From Croceicoccus sp. Ery15 (GTDB lineage: Bacteria; Pseudomonadota; Alphaproteobacteria; Sphingomonadales; Sphingomonadaceae), in assembly GCF_020985305.1 (NCBI RefSeq), contig NZ_CP087588.1, positions 3,471,501-3,535,500 of the forward strand: 64,000 nucleotides of DNA, given 5' to 3'. The position numbers were made by a program, and so were the translations under genes. Shown here one piece after another: positions 28,740-38,434 of the stretch (position 1 is its first letter; each line of letters opens with the position of its first letter). The notes beneath the pieces are model-generated. The model had not been told where the DNA came from, did not search any database, and was given only the letters and a program-made list of their open reading frames with translations.

Positions 28740-30152
28740 TCAGGCCGCGTTGTCGATGCCCAGATCGGAAAGCTTGCGATACAGGGTCGATCGTCCGATG
28801 CCGAGGCGGCGGGCCACCTCGCTCATCCGCCCGCGATAATGGCCGATGGCAAGGCGGATCACATCCGCCTCGATCTCCTCCAGCGAGCGCAGGTGCCCGT
28901 CGGGTCCGAACAGGGTTACCCCGCCCGCATTGGCCGTGGCGCGCGGGCCGATATCGCCCACGATATTGGCCAGCTGCGGGAAATCCCCTTCGGTCAGCGC
29001 GTCGCGGTCGCAAAAGACGACCGCGCGGAACAGCACAGCCTGAAGCTGGCGCAGGTTGCCCGGCCATGCATAGCCTTCGAGCAAGGCGAGCGCATCGTCG
29101 GTAATGCCCAGATGGCGAAGCCCCGGCTGTTCGCCGATCAGTTTCAGGAAATGGCGCGTCAGCGGCGCGACATCGCATTGCCGCTCGCTCAGCGGGGGCA
29201 GCACGATGGAATTGCCGTTGAACGCCTCTGCCAGAACGGGTTCCAGCACGCCCTGCTGCATCAGGGTCTGGGCGTCATTGCCCGCCGTCGCCAGAATGCG
29301 GACATCGACGCGGAAGCTGTGCGCCGCGCCCAGAGGCTTGGCGATGCCGGTGATGATCGTGTCGGCCAGACGGTGCTGCAACGCGGGCGGCAGCCGTTCC
29401 AGATCGTCGATCATCAGCGATCCGCCATCGGCATTCTGCAATGCGCCGGTGCGCTGTTCGAAGGCGCCGGGAAACGCGCCGCGTTCATGGCCGTACAGCG
29501 CCGATTCGATGGCGGCGGGCGCCATGCCCGTGGTGTGCAGGATGATCAGCGGGCCGCGCGCACGCGGGCTGGCCGAATGGATCGCACGGGTCAGCAGTTC
29601 CTTGCCCGTGCCCGGTTCGCCCGCGACCAGCAGCGGCGCATGGCCGCGCGCCGCCTTGGCCGCGCGGGCCAGCGTGGTGCGGAAATTGGGCGACGACCCG
29701 ATCATCAGGTCGAAATCGAGCGGTGCCTCGATCTTTTCGGTCAGCGGGGCCAGCTCGTCGGTGGCAAGCGCGTGCTGGACGCTGCTTTCCAGTGCATAGA
29801 TCAGCCGTTCCGACGCGATCGGCTTGATCAGATAGTCGGTTGCACCCGCGCGCATCGCCTCTACCGCCAGCAGCGGAGAGGCGCTGCCCGTCAGGAATAA
29901 AAGCGGCAATTCGGGCGCGGCGGCGCGGAACCGCCCGATCAACCGGCACGAATCGTCGCCTGCGATCCAGCTGTCCAGCATCAGCGCCTGCGGCTTTTCG
30001 GCCGAGGTATCGTCCAGCATGCGCAGCGCCGTTTCCCCGTCGGGAACGGTCCGCATGCGCCAGCCTGCGCGGCCGGCCAAGCTATTGATCTGCCTGATCT
30101 GGCCGGCATCGTCGGCGACCAAAAGCATCAGGCGCGGTTCATCATCCACCAT
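28740..30152 (-). CDS. NtrC-family response regulator with altered GAFTGA loop
   Basis: This 470-residue regulator has three domains. The receiver (about 1-120) has acidic residues D14/D15, phosphoacceptor D60 in LMLDSW and the Thr/Lys pair (LFLTG, LIKP). The AAA+ domain (about 150-385) has Walker A GEPGTGKE and the downstream sensor regions. A Fis-type HTH (about 425-466) ends ARRLGIGRSTLYRKL. Two key sites differ from the family: the sigma-54 contact loop reads GAFPGA instead of GAFTGA, and Walker B reads LMIDDLE where Asp-Glu is usual. The protein may therefore act without sigma-54 or hydrolyse ATP poorly. No partner kinase is adjacent. Confidence 0.85.
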   Translation of the reverse strand: MVDDEPRLMLLVADDAGQIRQINSLAGRAGWRMRTVPDGETALRMLDDTSAEKPQALMLDSWIAGDDSCRLIGRFRAAAPELPLLFLTGSASPLLAVEAMRAGATDYLIKPIASERLIYALESSVQHALATDELAPLTEKIEAPLDFDLMIGSSPNFRTTLARAAKAARGHAPLLVAGEPGTGKELLTRAIHSASPRARGPLIILHTTGMAPAAIESALYGHERGAFPGAFEQRTGALQNADGGSLMIDDLERLPPALQHRLADTIITGIAKPLGAAHSFRVDVRILATAGNDAQTLMQQGVLEPVLAEAFNGNSIVLPPLSERQCDVAPLTRHFLKLIGEQPGLRHLGITDDALALLEGYAWPGNLRQLQAVLFRAVVFCDRDALTEGDFPQLANIVGDIGPRATANAGGVTLFGPDGHLRSLEEIEADVIRLAIGHYRGRMSEVARRLGIGRSTLYRKLSDLGIDNAA

Positions 30153-30433
30153 ACTTGCCCCGTTGTGGTGGCGGAGAATCCCGTAACCACCCCCTGACGG
30201 CTTCTAACGGGATATCGTGAACAAGTGATTTATCCTGTTTACCGGCGCGCCGCCAGCAATGGTTTAAAAGGTAAATGCCATCGTCATGATTGGGGCATGA
30301 ATGAGGCGTGGCGCCGCCTGCAGTGCAAGTGACTTGTCTGGAAAGGCCGCTCGCACTAGAGGCAGGGGCAAGCGGACGCGTCGTCGCGATTTCGTGCGAC
30401 CGCCGCAACCGACGGGCGAATCTAGTTAAGGGA

Positions 30434-30568
30434 ATGAACAGGGCCATGGAAAAGCCGGATACGATCGAAAAGGCGCAGTCGACCTATGCCAGCTTTGTGA
30501 ACTGGTTCAAATGGGGCACGATCATCGTCGCCATACTGACTGCCATCGTGGTGATGATCATCGCCTGA
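30434..30568 (+). CDS. aa3-type cytochrome c oxidase subunit IV
   Basis: This is a 44-residue single-pass membrane peptide of the bacterial COX IV type. A short soluble part EKAQSTYASFVNWFKWG precedes the helix TIIVAILTAIVVMIIA at the C-terminus, as in the subunit IV that surrounds the aa3 oxidase core in alphaproteobacteria. An ATG at 30446 would give a 40-residue form beginning MEKPDT, which fits the family equally well. The core oxidase genes are not nearby, which is common for this subunit. It is transcribed divergently from the response regulator across about 280 bp with no other gene. Confidence 0.75.
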   Translation: MNRAMEKPDTIEKAQSTYASFVNWFKWGTIIVAILTAIVVMIIA

Positions 30569-30718
30569 TGCCGGTTTCCGCGCCCCGCGCGCCAATGCGG
30601 GGCTTCAGCGGAAATTAACCGTTCATTGCGATCAATGGGCCCACGCAGCCGGTTGGCTTGCGGGGCCTTTTTGCGTAGGCAAAGGGCTGGACGACCAGTA
30701 TTGAGGGACCACAGCCTT

Positions 30719-31441
30719 TTGCGAAAATTAGGCCTGATCGGCGGCATGAGCTGGGTTTCGACCCGCGCCTATTACGAAGACATCAACCAGATCGTGCAAC
30801 GCCGCGTCGGTCCCACGGCCAGCGCCCCCTTGCTGATCGAAAGCATCGATTTCTCGCGCCTCTACCGCGTTACGGGCGGCGACCAGTGGGACCATGCCGC
30901 CGAAGTGCTGATCAAATCGGCCAGGCGGCTGGAAAGCGCGGGCGCGGGTGCATTGGTGATCGCCGCCAATTCGATGCATGCCGTGTACGACCGCGTGCAG
31001 GCCGAAGTGTCGATCCCCGTCATCCACATCGCCGACTGCGTCGCACGCAAGATGACCGAGCGCGAGGTCAGGCGCGCGGGGCTGCTGGGCACGCGCAATG
31101 TGATGATGGAGGATTTCTATCGCGAGCGTCTGGTGGTCGAGGATATCGAACTGCTGCCGCCCAATATGGACGTGGTCGAAACGCTGGACACGATCATTTA
31201 CGACGAGCTGATGCACGGCAAGGTCCGCCGCGACAGCGAGCGTGAATTACGCACCATGATCACCAATCTGGAAAAGGCGGGGGCCGAAGCGGTGGTGATG
31301 GCCTGTACCGAACTGGACCTGCTGATCGACACGGGCGCCAATGTGCTGCCGATTTTCGATTCCGGCCATATCCATGCCGCCGCCGCGGCCGACTGGATCA
31401 TCGGTGACGACACCCCGACCGAAAGCGTGATCGACGCGTAA
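30719..31441 (+). CDS. Aspartate/glutamate racemase-family protein lacking the first acid/base residue
   Basis: This 240-residue protein starts at a TTG giving MRKLGLIGGMSW, the normal N-terminus of the family; a GAGG lies about 12 bases upstream. It aligns by eye with E. coli YgeA (shared GLIGGMSW, HIADC, LLGTR, FYR and ACTELDLL). The second catalytic Cys is present in ACTEL. The first position, Cys or Thr in known racemases (TNTMH in YgeA), is Ala here (AANSMH). That would impair two-base racemisation, so it may be a one-sided enzyme or have another reaction. It precedes dgt by 84 bp on the same strand. Confidence 0.8.
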   Translation: MRKLGLIGGMSWVSTRAYYEDINQIVQRRVGPTASAPLLIESIDFSRLYRVTGGDQWDHAAEVLIKSARRLESAGAGALVIAANSMHAVYDRVQAEVSIPVIHIADCVARKMTEREVRRAGLLGTRNVMMEDFYRERLVVEDIELLPPNMDVVETLDTIIYDELMHGKVRRDSERELRTMITNLEKAGAEAVVMACTELDLLIDTGANVLPIFDSGHIHAAAAADWIIGDDTPTESVIDA

Positions 31442-31525
31442 TCGGCGATTTTTCCGCCATTTCCGCGCGCGTTCCGTTTTTGATCCGGTTTGCCTGCGCG
31501 CCGCGATCTGCCATCGGGTTTGACG

Positions 31526-32749
31526 ATGGACGATGTTCTTGCACCGGCTGAACCCGCGAATATGACCGTGGCGGGCATACGCGCCCGCTATGCCGCCGAT
31601 CCGGCGCAGACCCGCGGGCGCGAGTTCGGAGAGGTCGAGGGCGGGGTGCGAGGGCCGCGCAGCGCATACCAGCGCGACCGCGACCGCATCATCCATTCGA
31701 TCGCCTTCCGCCGGTTGAAGCACAAGGCGCAGGTGTTCGTCGCCCCCTATGGCGACCATTACCGCACCCGCCTGACCCATAGTCTGGAGGTCGCGCAGGT
31801 CGGCCGCGTGATTGCCCGCGCGCTGGGCCTGGACGAGGATCTGACCGAGGCTTTGTGCCTTGCCCACGATATCGGCCACGGTCCGTTCGGCCATGCGGGG
31901 GAGCGGGCGTTGCAACGTGCGCTGAGCCAACAGGGCGGGTTTGACCACAATGCCCATACCCTGCGCGTGCTGATGCGGCTGGAAAGCCCCTATTGCACGC
32001 ATGAGGGGTTGAACCTGTCGTGGGAAACGCTGGAGGGGCTGGCCAAACACAACGGGCCGGTTTCATCCGCGAATCCGCTGCCATGGGCGCTGCGCGAACT
32101 GGACGATGCCTTCCCGCTCGACCTTGGGCGCTGGTCCAGCCTCGAGGCGCAGGTCGCGGCGCTGGCCGACGATATCGCCTATGACAATCACGACATAGAG
32201 GACGGCCTTCGCGCCGGTTTCCTCTCGCTCGACCAATTGCTTTCGATGCCCTTTATCGCGGACCAGTGGGACGCCATCGGGCGCAAGTTTCCCGGCGTGG
32301 CGCAGGACCGTTTGCAGCGCGAGCTGATCCGCTCGCAAATCGGCTGGATGGTCACCGATGTGATCGAGGAGACGAAGGGCCGCATCGCGCAGGCCGGTGT
32401 CGAAACCGCGCAGGACGTGCGAAATGCGGGCATGCAGCTGGCGGGCTTCTCGATCGGCGTGGCCGAGGCGGAGCGGAAGCTGAAGAGCTTTATGTATGAA
32501 AAGCTCTATTACCATCCCGCGCAAAAGCGCACGGCCGAACTGGCCGACAATCTGATCGCGGGGCTGTTCGCGGCCTATGCCGGCGATCCCGCGCTATTGC
32601 CCGAAGACTGGCGCAGGGCCCTGCCGGATGCGGAACCGCAGCGCAGCCGTCATATCGCGGATTTCATCGCGGGGATGACCGACCGCTATGCCATCCGCTG
32701 CCATGCGGAGATTTTCGGCCACGCACCCGAAGAGCTGAGCAATGTCTGA
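31526..32749 (+). CDS. dgt: Deoxyguanosinetriphosphate triphosphohydrolase-like protein
   Basis: This 407-residue HD-domain enzyme hydrolyses dNTPs to deoxynucleosides and triphosphate. The metal ligands are visible: RLTHSLEV (His), CLAHDIGHGPFGHAG (HD) and ALADDIAYDNHDIEDG (Asp). The sequence QRDRDRIIHSIAFRRLKHKAQVF is the conserved N-terminal dGTPase block. The ATG at 31526 is chosen over an in-frame TTG at 31490. The length and the lack of the E. coli insertions match the dGTPase-like type 2 subgroup. It overlaps the next gene by 8 bp. Confidence 0.9.
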   Translation: MDDVLAPAEPANMTVAGIRARYAADPAQTRGREFGEVEGGVRGPRSAYQRDRDRIIHSIAFRRLKHKAQVFVAPYGDHYRTRLTHSLEVAQVGRVIARALGLDEDLTEALCLAHDIGHGPFGHAGERALQRALSQQGGFDHNAHTLRVLMRLESPYCTHEGLNLSWETLEGLAKHNGPVSSANPLPWALRELDDAFPLDLGRWSSLEAQVAALADDIAYDNHDIEDGLRAGFLSLDQLLSMPFIADQWDAIGRKFPGVAQDRLQRELIRSQIGWMVTDVIEETKGRIAQAGVETAQDVRNAGMQLAGFSIGVAEAERKLKSFMYEKLYYHPAQKRTAELADNLIAGLFAAYAGDPALLPEDWRRALPDAEPQRSRHIADFIAGMTDRYAIRCHAEIFGHAPEELSNV

Positions 32750-33467
32750 AGCGGGGTCTGAAGCGGGCGGGCTGCATATGGTGCTTGTCGGCGCGACAGG
32801 CCTGATCGGGCGCGAGATCATGGCCCGCAGCGGCGACCATCCCGACATCCGCCTGACGGCCATCGCCCGCCGCGAAGTGCCCCTTCCGCAAGGGGCGCGG
32901 ATGGAAATGATCATTGCCGATCCCAAAAACTGGCGGCAGGTGATTGCGCAGCTTGCGCCCGACGTGCTGGTATCGGCGCTGGGCACGACATGGAAAAAGG
33001 CGAACCGCGACGAGGCTGCGTTCCAGTCGGTCGACCTCGATCTGGTGGTCCAGTGCGCCGATGGGGCATCCGATGCGCGGGTGCGGCAGTTCATCGGCAT
33101 ATCGTCGGTGGGCGCGGACCGCTTTTCCAAGAACCTCTATCTGCGCACCAAGGGCGAGATGGAGCAGGCCGTGAAAAAGCTGGCCTTTGCCCGTGTCGAC
33201 ATGCTGCGACCCGGCCTGCTGAAGGGCAAGCGCGAGGACGATCCGCGCGGCAAGGAACGGCTGGCCGCCGTGCTGTCGCCGCTGACCGATCTGTTCATGA
33301 ACGGGTCTCTGCGGCAATATCGTTCGATGCCCGCGGGTGTGGTGGCCGATGCGATCTATGCGATGACGCAGATGCGCGCCGACGGGCGTTTCGTGCACGA
33401 TAACGATGCCATCCACGCCGCGCTGACGCGCCGCACATTGCGCAGACCCGCGCTGGCGGGTGAGTGA
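32742..33467 (+). CDS. NAD(P)H-binding Rossmann protein (TIP30/NmrA-like)
   Basis: This 241-residue protein begins with a dinucleotide-binding fold (LVGATGLIGREIM, residues about 15-27) and shows SALGTTWKKA, FIGISSVGAD and a YLRTKGEMEQAV segment, matching the atypical SDR group that includes HTATIP2/TIP30-like proteins. No catalytic tyrosine-lysine pair of the classical kind is obvious apart from YLRTK. The function is unknown. It overlaps dgt and ends just before the glycine riboswitch region. Confidence 0.8.
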   Translation: MSEAGSEAGGLHMVLVGATGLIGREIMARSGDHPDIRLTAIARREVPLPQGARMEMIIADPKNWRQVIAQLAPDVLVSALGTTWKKANRDEAAFQSVDLDLVVQCADGASDARVRQFIGISSVGADRFSKNLYLRTKGEMEQAVKKLAFARVDMLRPGLLKGKREDDPRGKERLAAVLSPLTDLFMNGSLRQYRSMPAGVVADAIYAMTQMRADGRFVHDNDAIHAALTRRTLRRPALAGE

Positions 33468-33500
33468 CGCTGCGCTGGTGAGTGAGTGACGCTGCGCTGG
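33460..33500. repeat. 19-bp direct repeat at the 3' end of the NAD(P)-binding gene
   Basis: GTGAGTGACGCTGCGCTGG occurs at 33460-33478 and again at 33482-33500. The first copy includes the stop codon of the upstream gene. It looks like a small recent duplication with no clear role. Confidence 0.7.
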
Positions 33501-33621
33501 CAGGTGAATATACCGCTGCACACCATGAACCCTGTGCGCAACATGGCGCGGCAGGGCCTTATTTCGCCCCGCGCCGATTGACTTTGCACGCGCAGCATAG
33601 GACTTTGCCGCCACATCGCTG

Positions 33622-33850
33622 ACCCGTGTGGGAGAGAGCTTGCGATTCGCCTGTTTGGGCGGGGACAAGCCGCCGAAGGAGCAACCGCCCCGGAAACTCT
33701 CAGGCAACAGGGACCATGTGGGTCGATAGCGATGCTCTGGAAAGTGCTGCGGCGGAAACGGCCAAAGCCACCGAAGGGGTATTCCGGACCGCCTTGGATC
33801 ATATTCAAGGCATCCGGCGAAGCTCTCAGGTTTCCGCGACAGAGGGGGCC
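33622..33850 (+). ncRNA. Tandem glycine riboswitch upstream of gcvT
   Basis: Two consecutive glycine aptamers are recognisable. The first runs from about 33622 to 33715 with GGGAGAGAGC, CCGCCGAAGGAGCAACC and AACTCTCAGGCAACAGGGAC. The second runs from about 33727 to 33850 with GCTCTGGAAAGTGC, CCACCGAAGGGGTA and GAAGCTCTCAGGTTTCCG, then GACAGAGGGGG. The short linker is typical. It should switch on the glycine cleavage operon when glycine is abundant. A TTGACT at 33578-33583 may be the -35 box, but no convincing -10 was found. Confidence 0.93.
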
Positions 33851-33904
33851 TTGCGCATATCCGATGCCGGACGCGCAGGCCTGACCTATTCACGGAGCCG
33901 AAAT

Positions 33905-35059
33905 TTGACCGAGAGCATTTCCGAAGACCAGCTGGACGAAGTTGCGGGCCCCGAAACCCTGCCTCTCGACGCATGGCATCGCGCCAATGGCGCGCGCATG
34001 GTGCCGTTCGCGGGCTATCTGATGCCGATCCAGTATGAGGGCATCATCGCCGAGCACGAATGGGCGCGAACCAATGCGGGCCTGTTCGATGTCAGCCACA
34101 TGGGCCAGCTGATTGTATCCGGAGCCGGCGCTGCCGAAGCGCTGGAAGCCTTGCTGCCGGGCGATATCTCGGCGCTGAAGCCGGGGCGCATCCGCTATTC
34201 GCTGCTGCTGAACGAGGATGGCGGCATTCTCGACGATCTGATGGTGACGAATGTGACCGTGGAGGGCGGCGAACCGGCCTATTACCTTGTCGTCAATGGC
34301 GCGACGAAATGGGACGATATCGGCCATTTGCGCGAATTCCTGCCTGACGAGATTGCACTCAACCATCTGGATGACCGCGCGTTGCTGGCGCTGCAGGGGC
34401 CGCGCGCGGCTGAAGCACTGGAACAGGTGATGCCGGGCGTCGCCGATGCGCTGAGCTTCATGCAGGGCAGCAGTGCAAGCTGGAACGGCGTTGACATCGG
34501 CATCAGCCGATCGGGCTATACCGGCGAGGACGGGTTCGAACTGTCGGTGCCCGCCGAAAAGGCCGAGGAATTGGCCGAGGCCCTGTGCGCGCTCGACATC
34601 GTAAGGCCCATCGGCCTTGGCGCGCGCGACAGTCTGCGGCTGGAAGCGGGTCTGCCGCTTTATGGCCACGACCTTGACGAAAAGACCGATCCCGTAACTG
34701 CCGATCTGGCCTTTGCCCTGTCGAAAAAGCGGCGGGAGACGGGCGGGTTTCCGGGTGCGGAGAAAATCCTTGCCCTGCTGGCCCATGGGCCCAGCGCCAA
34801 ACGTGTCGGCCTGTTGATCACCGGCCGCATGGCCGTGCGCGAGGGTGCGCCGATCTATGCGGGCAATGCGCAGGTCGGCACCGTCACCAGCGGCGGTTTC
34901 GCGCCCAGCGTCGGCCAGCCCGTCGCGATGGGTTATGTCGAGGCGGGGCATGCGCTGTCGGGCACGAAGCTGACCATCGAGATGCGCGGCAAGCAGATCG
35001 AGGCGACCGTTACCGACATGCCCTTTGTGCCGCACCGCTATTTCCGCAAGAAATCCTGA
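33905..35059 (+). CDS. gcvT: Glycine cleavage system aminomethyltransferase (T protein)
   Basis: This 384-residue protein transfers the methylene group from the H-protein-bound intermediate to tetrahydrofolate. The start is a TTG ([13 protein letters not shown]) with GGAG 8 bases upstream; longer in-frame starts lie inside the riboswitch and are rejected. Family signatures are [58 protein letters not shown], the folate-site [20 protein letters not shown] and the C-terminal [10 protein letters not shown]. It is the first gene of gcvT-gcvH-gcvPA-gcvPB under riboswitch control. Confidence 0.95.
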   Translation: MTESISEDQLDEVAGPETLPLDAWHRANGARMVPFAGYLMPIQYEGIIAEHEWARTNAGLFDVSHMGQLIVSGAGAAEALEALLPGDISALKPGRIRYSLLLNEDGGILDDLMVTNVTVEGGEPAYYLVVNGATKWDDIGHLREFLPDEIALNHLDDRALLALQGPRAAEALEQVMPGVADALSFMQGSSASWNGVDIGISRSGYTGEDGFELSVPAEKAEELAEALCALDIVRPIGLGARDSLRLEAGLPLYGHDLDEKTDPVTADLAFALSKKRRETGGFPGAEKILALLAHGPSAKRVGLLITGRMAVREGAPIYAGNAQVGTVTSGGFAPSVGQPVAMGYVEAGHALSGTKLTIEMRGKQIEATVTDMPFVPHRYFRKKS

Positions 35060-35097
35060 TTTCCCTGACGAATTCCCTTTCAAAGGACCACCACGCC

Positions 35098-35469
35098 ATG
35101 AGCCTTTATTTCACCGAAGACCACGAATGGATTGCCGTTGAAGGCAAGACCGGCACCGTCGGCATTACCGACCATGCGCAGGAACAGCTGGGCGACATCA
35201 CCTTTATCGAACTGCCCGAAACCGGCAGCGATTTCGGCAAGGGCGACAGCGTTGCCGTGGTCGATTCGGTCAAGGCCGCCAGCGACGTCTATACCCCCGT
35301 GTCGGGCGCGATCACCGAAGTGAACGGCGCGCTGGAGGACGAGCCGGAGCTGGTCAATAACGACGCCGAAGGCGACGGCTGGCTGTTCAAGCTGACCCTG
35401 TCCGACCCGTCCGAACTGGAAGGGCTGATGGACGAGGACGCGTACAAGAAATTCGTAGAGAGCCTTTGA
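35098..35469 (+). CDS. gcvH: Glycine cleavage system H protein
   Basis: This 123-residue lipoyl carrier shuttles the aminomethyl group between P, T and L proteins. The lipoylation lysine is K59 in [11 protein letters not shown]. The fold is all beta, with the conserved EDHEW and [19 protein letters not shown] near the N-terminus and GDGWLFKL near the end. It is normal length, lies 38 bp after gcvT and overlaps gcvPA by 1 base. Confidence 0.96.
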   Translation: MSLYFTEDHEWIAVEGKTGTVGITDHAQEQLGDITFIELPETGSDFGKGDSVAVVDSVKAASDVYTPVSGAITEVNGALEDEPELVNNDAEGDGWLFKLTLSDPSELEGLMDEDAYKKFVESL

Positions 35470-36830
35470 TGCGTTATCTTCCGCTGACCGAGGGTGACCG
35501 GTCCGCCATGCTGGCGACGATCGGTACCGATCATGTCGATGCCCTGTTCGCCGATGTTCCGGCAGAGGCGTTGCTGAAAGACCCCGTTTCGGGCCTGCCG
35601 ATGCATGCCAGCGAAATGGCGGTCGAACGGCATATGAAAAAGCTGGCCGCGCAGAACCTGTCGGCAGCGGATGCGCCGTTCTTTCTGGGGGCGGGGGCCT
35701 ATCGCCATCATATCCCCGCCACCGTCGACCATCTGATCCAGCGGGGCGAGTTTCTGACCGCCTATACCCCCTATCAGCCGGAAATCGCGCAGGGCACGCT
35801 GCAGGTCCTGTTCGAATTCCAGACGCAGGTCGCGCGGCTGTTCGGCACCGATATCGCCAATGCATCGATGTATGACGGGTCGACCGCATGCTGGGAAGCG
35901 ATCGCCATGGCGGGCCGCATCACGCGCAAGTCGCGCAGCGTGCTGGGGCCGATCCATCCCCATTACCTGTCGTCGGCCGAAACCATGGCGCGTTTCACCG
36001 GCGATACGCTGGTCAGCGTGGGGCCGCAGCTGTCCGCCGATGCGGGCGAGGATGCGGTCATTGCCGAAATCGACGACAAGACCGCCGCCGTCGTCGTGCA
36101 ATATCCCGACATCCTTGGCCGCGTGCCCGATCTGGCGCGGATCGCCGATGCCGCCCATGCGCGGGGCGCGCTGCTGATCGCCGTGGTGACAGAGCCGGTG
36201 GCGCTGGGCCTACTCGAAAGCCCGGGATCGCTGGGCGCCGATATCGTGGTGGGCGAGGGGCAGTCGCTGGGCGTCGGCCTGAATTTCGGCGGGCCCTATC
36301 TGGGCCTGTTCGGCGCGCGCGAGAAATTCACGCGGCAAATGCCGGGCCGCCTGTGCGGCGAAACGGTGGATGCCGATGGCAAGCGCGGTTTCGTGCTGAC
36401 CCTGTCGACGCGCGAACAGCATATCCGCCGCGAAAAGGCGACCAGCAATATCTGCACCAATTCGGGCCTGTGCGCGCTGGCGTTTTCGATCCACATGACG
36501 CTGCTGGGCGGAGAGGGGCTGGGCAGTCTGGCCCGCATCAACCATGCCCGCGCGCTGGAAGTGGCCGAACGGCTGGGCGCGATTCCGGGTGTCGAGATCG
36601 TCAACGAAGGCAATTTCTTCAACGAGTTTACCCTGCGCCTTGTCGGCAAGGATGCCCGCGAAGTCGCCTATGCGCTGACCAAGCGCGAGATTCTGGGCGG
36701 CGTTTCGATGGGCCGCCTGTTCCCCGACCGCGCCGACATGGCCGAAGGGTTGCTGCTGGCGGTCACCGAAACGGTCAGCGACGAGGATATCGATTATCTG
36801 GCCGGCGCACTGCAGGAGATTCTGGCATGA
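35469..36830 (+). CDS. gcvPA: Glycine dehydrogenase (decarboxylating) subunit 1
   Basis: This 453-residue protein is the N-terminal half of the split P protein. The ATG at 35469 overlaps the gcvH stop. Visible family segments are [11 protein letters not shown] at the start, [43 protein letters not shown] and the C-terminal [10 protein letters not shown]. It forms a heterotetramer with gcvPB, which carries the PLP lysine. It overlaps gcvPB by 4 bp (ATGA), favouring equal expression of the two subunits. Confidence 0.95.
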   Translation: MRYLPLTEGDRSAMLATIGTDHVDALFADVPAEALLKDPVSGLPMHASEMAVERHMKKLAAQNLSAADAPFFLGAGAYRHHIPATVDHLIQRGEFLTAYTPYQPEIAQGTLQVLFEFQTQVARLFGTDIANASMYDGSTACWEAIAMAGRITRKSRSVLGPIHPHYLSSAETMARFTGDTLVSVGPQLSADAGEDAVIAEIDDKTAAVVVQYPDILGRVPDLARIADAAHARGALLIAVVTEPVALGLLESPGSLGADIVVGEGQSLGVGLNFGGPYLGLFGAREKFTRQMPGRLCGETVDADGKRGFVLTLSTREQHIRREKATSNICTNSGLCALAFSIHMTLLGGEGLGSLARINHARALEVAERLGAIPGVEIVNEGNFFNEFTLRLVGKDAREVAYALTKREILGGVSMGRLFPDRADMAEGLLLAVTETVSDEDIDYLAGALQEILA

Positions 36831-38434
36831 GCACCATCAATCGCAGCGGCTGGAAGCCCGAGATGGGCGCGGTGGACGTCCACGCCTCCGAAACATCGCC
36901 CACGGCCAGCGGGGACCGCGCGCTCAACCTGGAAGAGCCGCTGATCTTCGAATTGCATTCGAAGGGCAAATGCGGCGTCGATTTCGACACTGTGCCCGCA
37001 ACGGTCTCGCCCGCGCTGGCCAGATTCACCCGCAAGCAGCCGGTCGATCTGCCCGCGCTGGCAGAACCCGAAACTGTGCGCCATTACACGCGCCTGTCGC
37101 GGCAGAACTATGCCATCGATCTTGGCCCGTTCCCGCTGGGATCGTGCACGATGAAGCACAATCCGCGCCTGAACGAGGCGGTGGCGCGCATGCCGGGCTT
37201 TGCCGATATTCACCCGCTGCAGCCGATGGACACGGTGCAGGGCGCCTATGCGGTGATCGAGCAGCTGGCCGACTGGCTGATGAAGCTGACCAATATGAGC
37301 GCCGTCGCCATGAGCCCCAAGGCAGGCGCGCATGGCGAGCTTTGCGGCATTTTGTGCATGCGCGCCGCGCTGGAAGCGCGCGGCGATGCGCGCGAGGTGA
37401 TCCTTGTGCCCGAAAGCGCGCATGGCACCAATCCGGCCACGGCGGCGTTCGCGGGCTATCGCGTGGAGAATATCCCTGCGACCGACGATGGCCGTGTCGA
37501 TCTGGCGGCGTTGAAGAAGCGTTTGGGGCCGGATGTGGCGGGGGTGATGATTACCAATCCCAACACCTGCGGCCTGTTCGAACGCGATATGAAGGCGATT
37601 TCCGACGCGGTGCATGCGGCAGGTGGGCTGGTTTACTGCGACGGCGCGAATTTCAACGCCATCGTGGGCAAGGTGCGTCCCGGCGACCTTGGCGTCGATG
37701 CGATGCATATCAACCTGCACAAGACCTTCTCCACCCCGCATGGCGGCGGCGGTCCGGGCAGCGGGCCGGTTGTTCTGTCGGAAGCATTGGCGCCCTTCGC
37801 GCCGATCCCCTTCGTCCGCCGCGACGACAAGGGGCGGCTGCGCATGGTCGAGGAACGCGCCCGCGCCGATCATGCCCCGCAAAGCTTTGGCCGCATGGCC
37901 GCGTTCCACGGGCAGATGGGCATGTTCACCCGCGCGCTGACCTATATGCTGTCGCATGGCGCCGACGGGCTGCGGCAGGTTGCCGAGGATGCGGTGCTGA
38001 ATGCGAACTACATTCTGCGCAGCCTCGAAGACGTGCTCGACGCGCCTTATGGCGATGCGGGACCGTGCATGCACGAGGCTTTGTTCAGCGATGATGACCT
38101 GCCCGAAGGCATGACGACGCTCGACATCGCCAAGGGCCTGATCGACGAAGGGTTCCACCCGATGACGGTCTATTTTCCGCTGGTCGTGCATGGCGCGATG
38201 CTGGTCGAACCGACCGAGACGGAGAGCAAGATCGGCCTCGACCGGTTGATCGGATCGCTCCGTTCGCTGGCAGAGCGGGCGAAGGCGGGCGACGAGACGC
38301 TGAAGTCCGCGCCCCATTTCGCCCCGCGCCGCCGGATGGATGAGACCAAGGCCGCCCGCAAACCCGTGCTGACGTGGAAATCCGCGCCCGGCGCGGCAGG
38401 CGAACCGGCGCTGAGCGAGCTGGGCGGAAGCTGA
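36827..38434 (+). CDS. gcvPB: Glycine dehydrogenase (decarboxylating) subunit 2
   Basis: This 535-residue PLP-containing half of the P protein decarboxylates glycine and loads the H protein. The PLP lysine is in [17 protein letters not shown]. Other signatures are [41 protein letters not shown] and DGANFNA. The ATG at 36827 is chosen because it overlaps the gcvPA stop; the frame extends much further upstream without coding character. The C-terminal tail ends in a charged low-complexity stretch. Confidence 0.95.
   Translation: MSTINRSGWKPEMGAVDVHASETSPTASGDRALNLEEPLIFELHSKGKCGVDFDTVPATVSPALARFTRKQPVDLPALAEPETVRHYTRLSRQNYAIDLGPFPLGSCTMKHNPRLNEAVARMPGFADIHPLQPMDTVQGAYAVIEQLADWLMKLTNMSAVAMSPKAGAHGELCGILCMRAALEARGDAREVILVPESAHGTNPATAAFAGYRVENIPATDDGRVDLAALKKRLGPDVAGVMITNPNTCGLFERDMKAISDAVHAAGGLVYCDGANFNAIVGKVRPGDLGVDAMHINLHKTFSTPHGGGGPGSGPVVLSEALAPFAPIPFVRRDDKGRLRMVEERARADHAPQSFGRMAAFHGQMGMFTRALTYMLSHGADGLRQVAEDAVLNANYILRSLEDVLDAPYGDAGPCMHEALFSDDDLPEGMTTLDIAKGLIDEGFHPMTVYFPLVVHGAMLVEPTETESKIGLDRLIGSLRSLAERAKAGDETLKSAPHFAPRRRMDETKAARKPVLTWKSAPGAAGEPALSELGGS

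Noticed and set aside
33626..33904. Longer gcvT start at 33626
   Set aside because: It would translate through both riboswitch aptamers; the family N-terminus fits the TTG at 33905.
35888..36826. Upstream extension of gcvPB to 848 residues
   Set aside because: The extra part overlaps gcvPA in another frame, is Arg-rich, and gcvPB proper begins at the ATG that overlaps the gcvPA stop.
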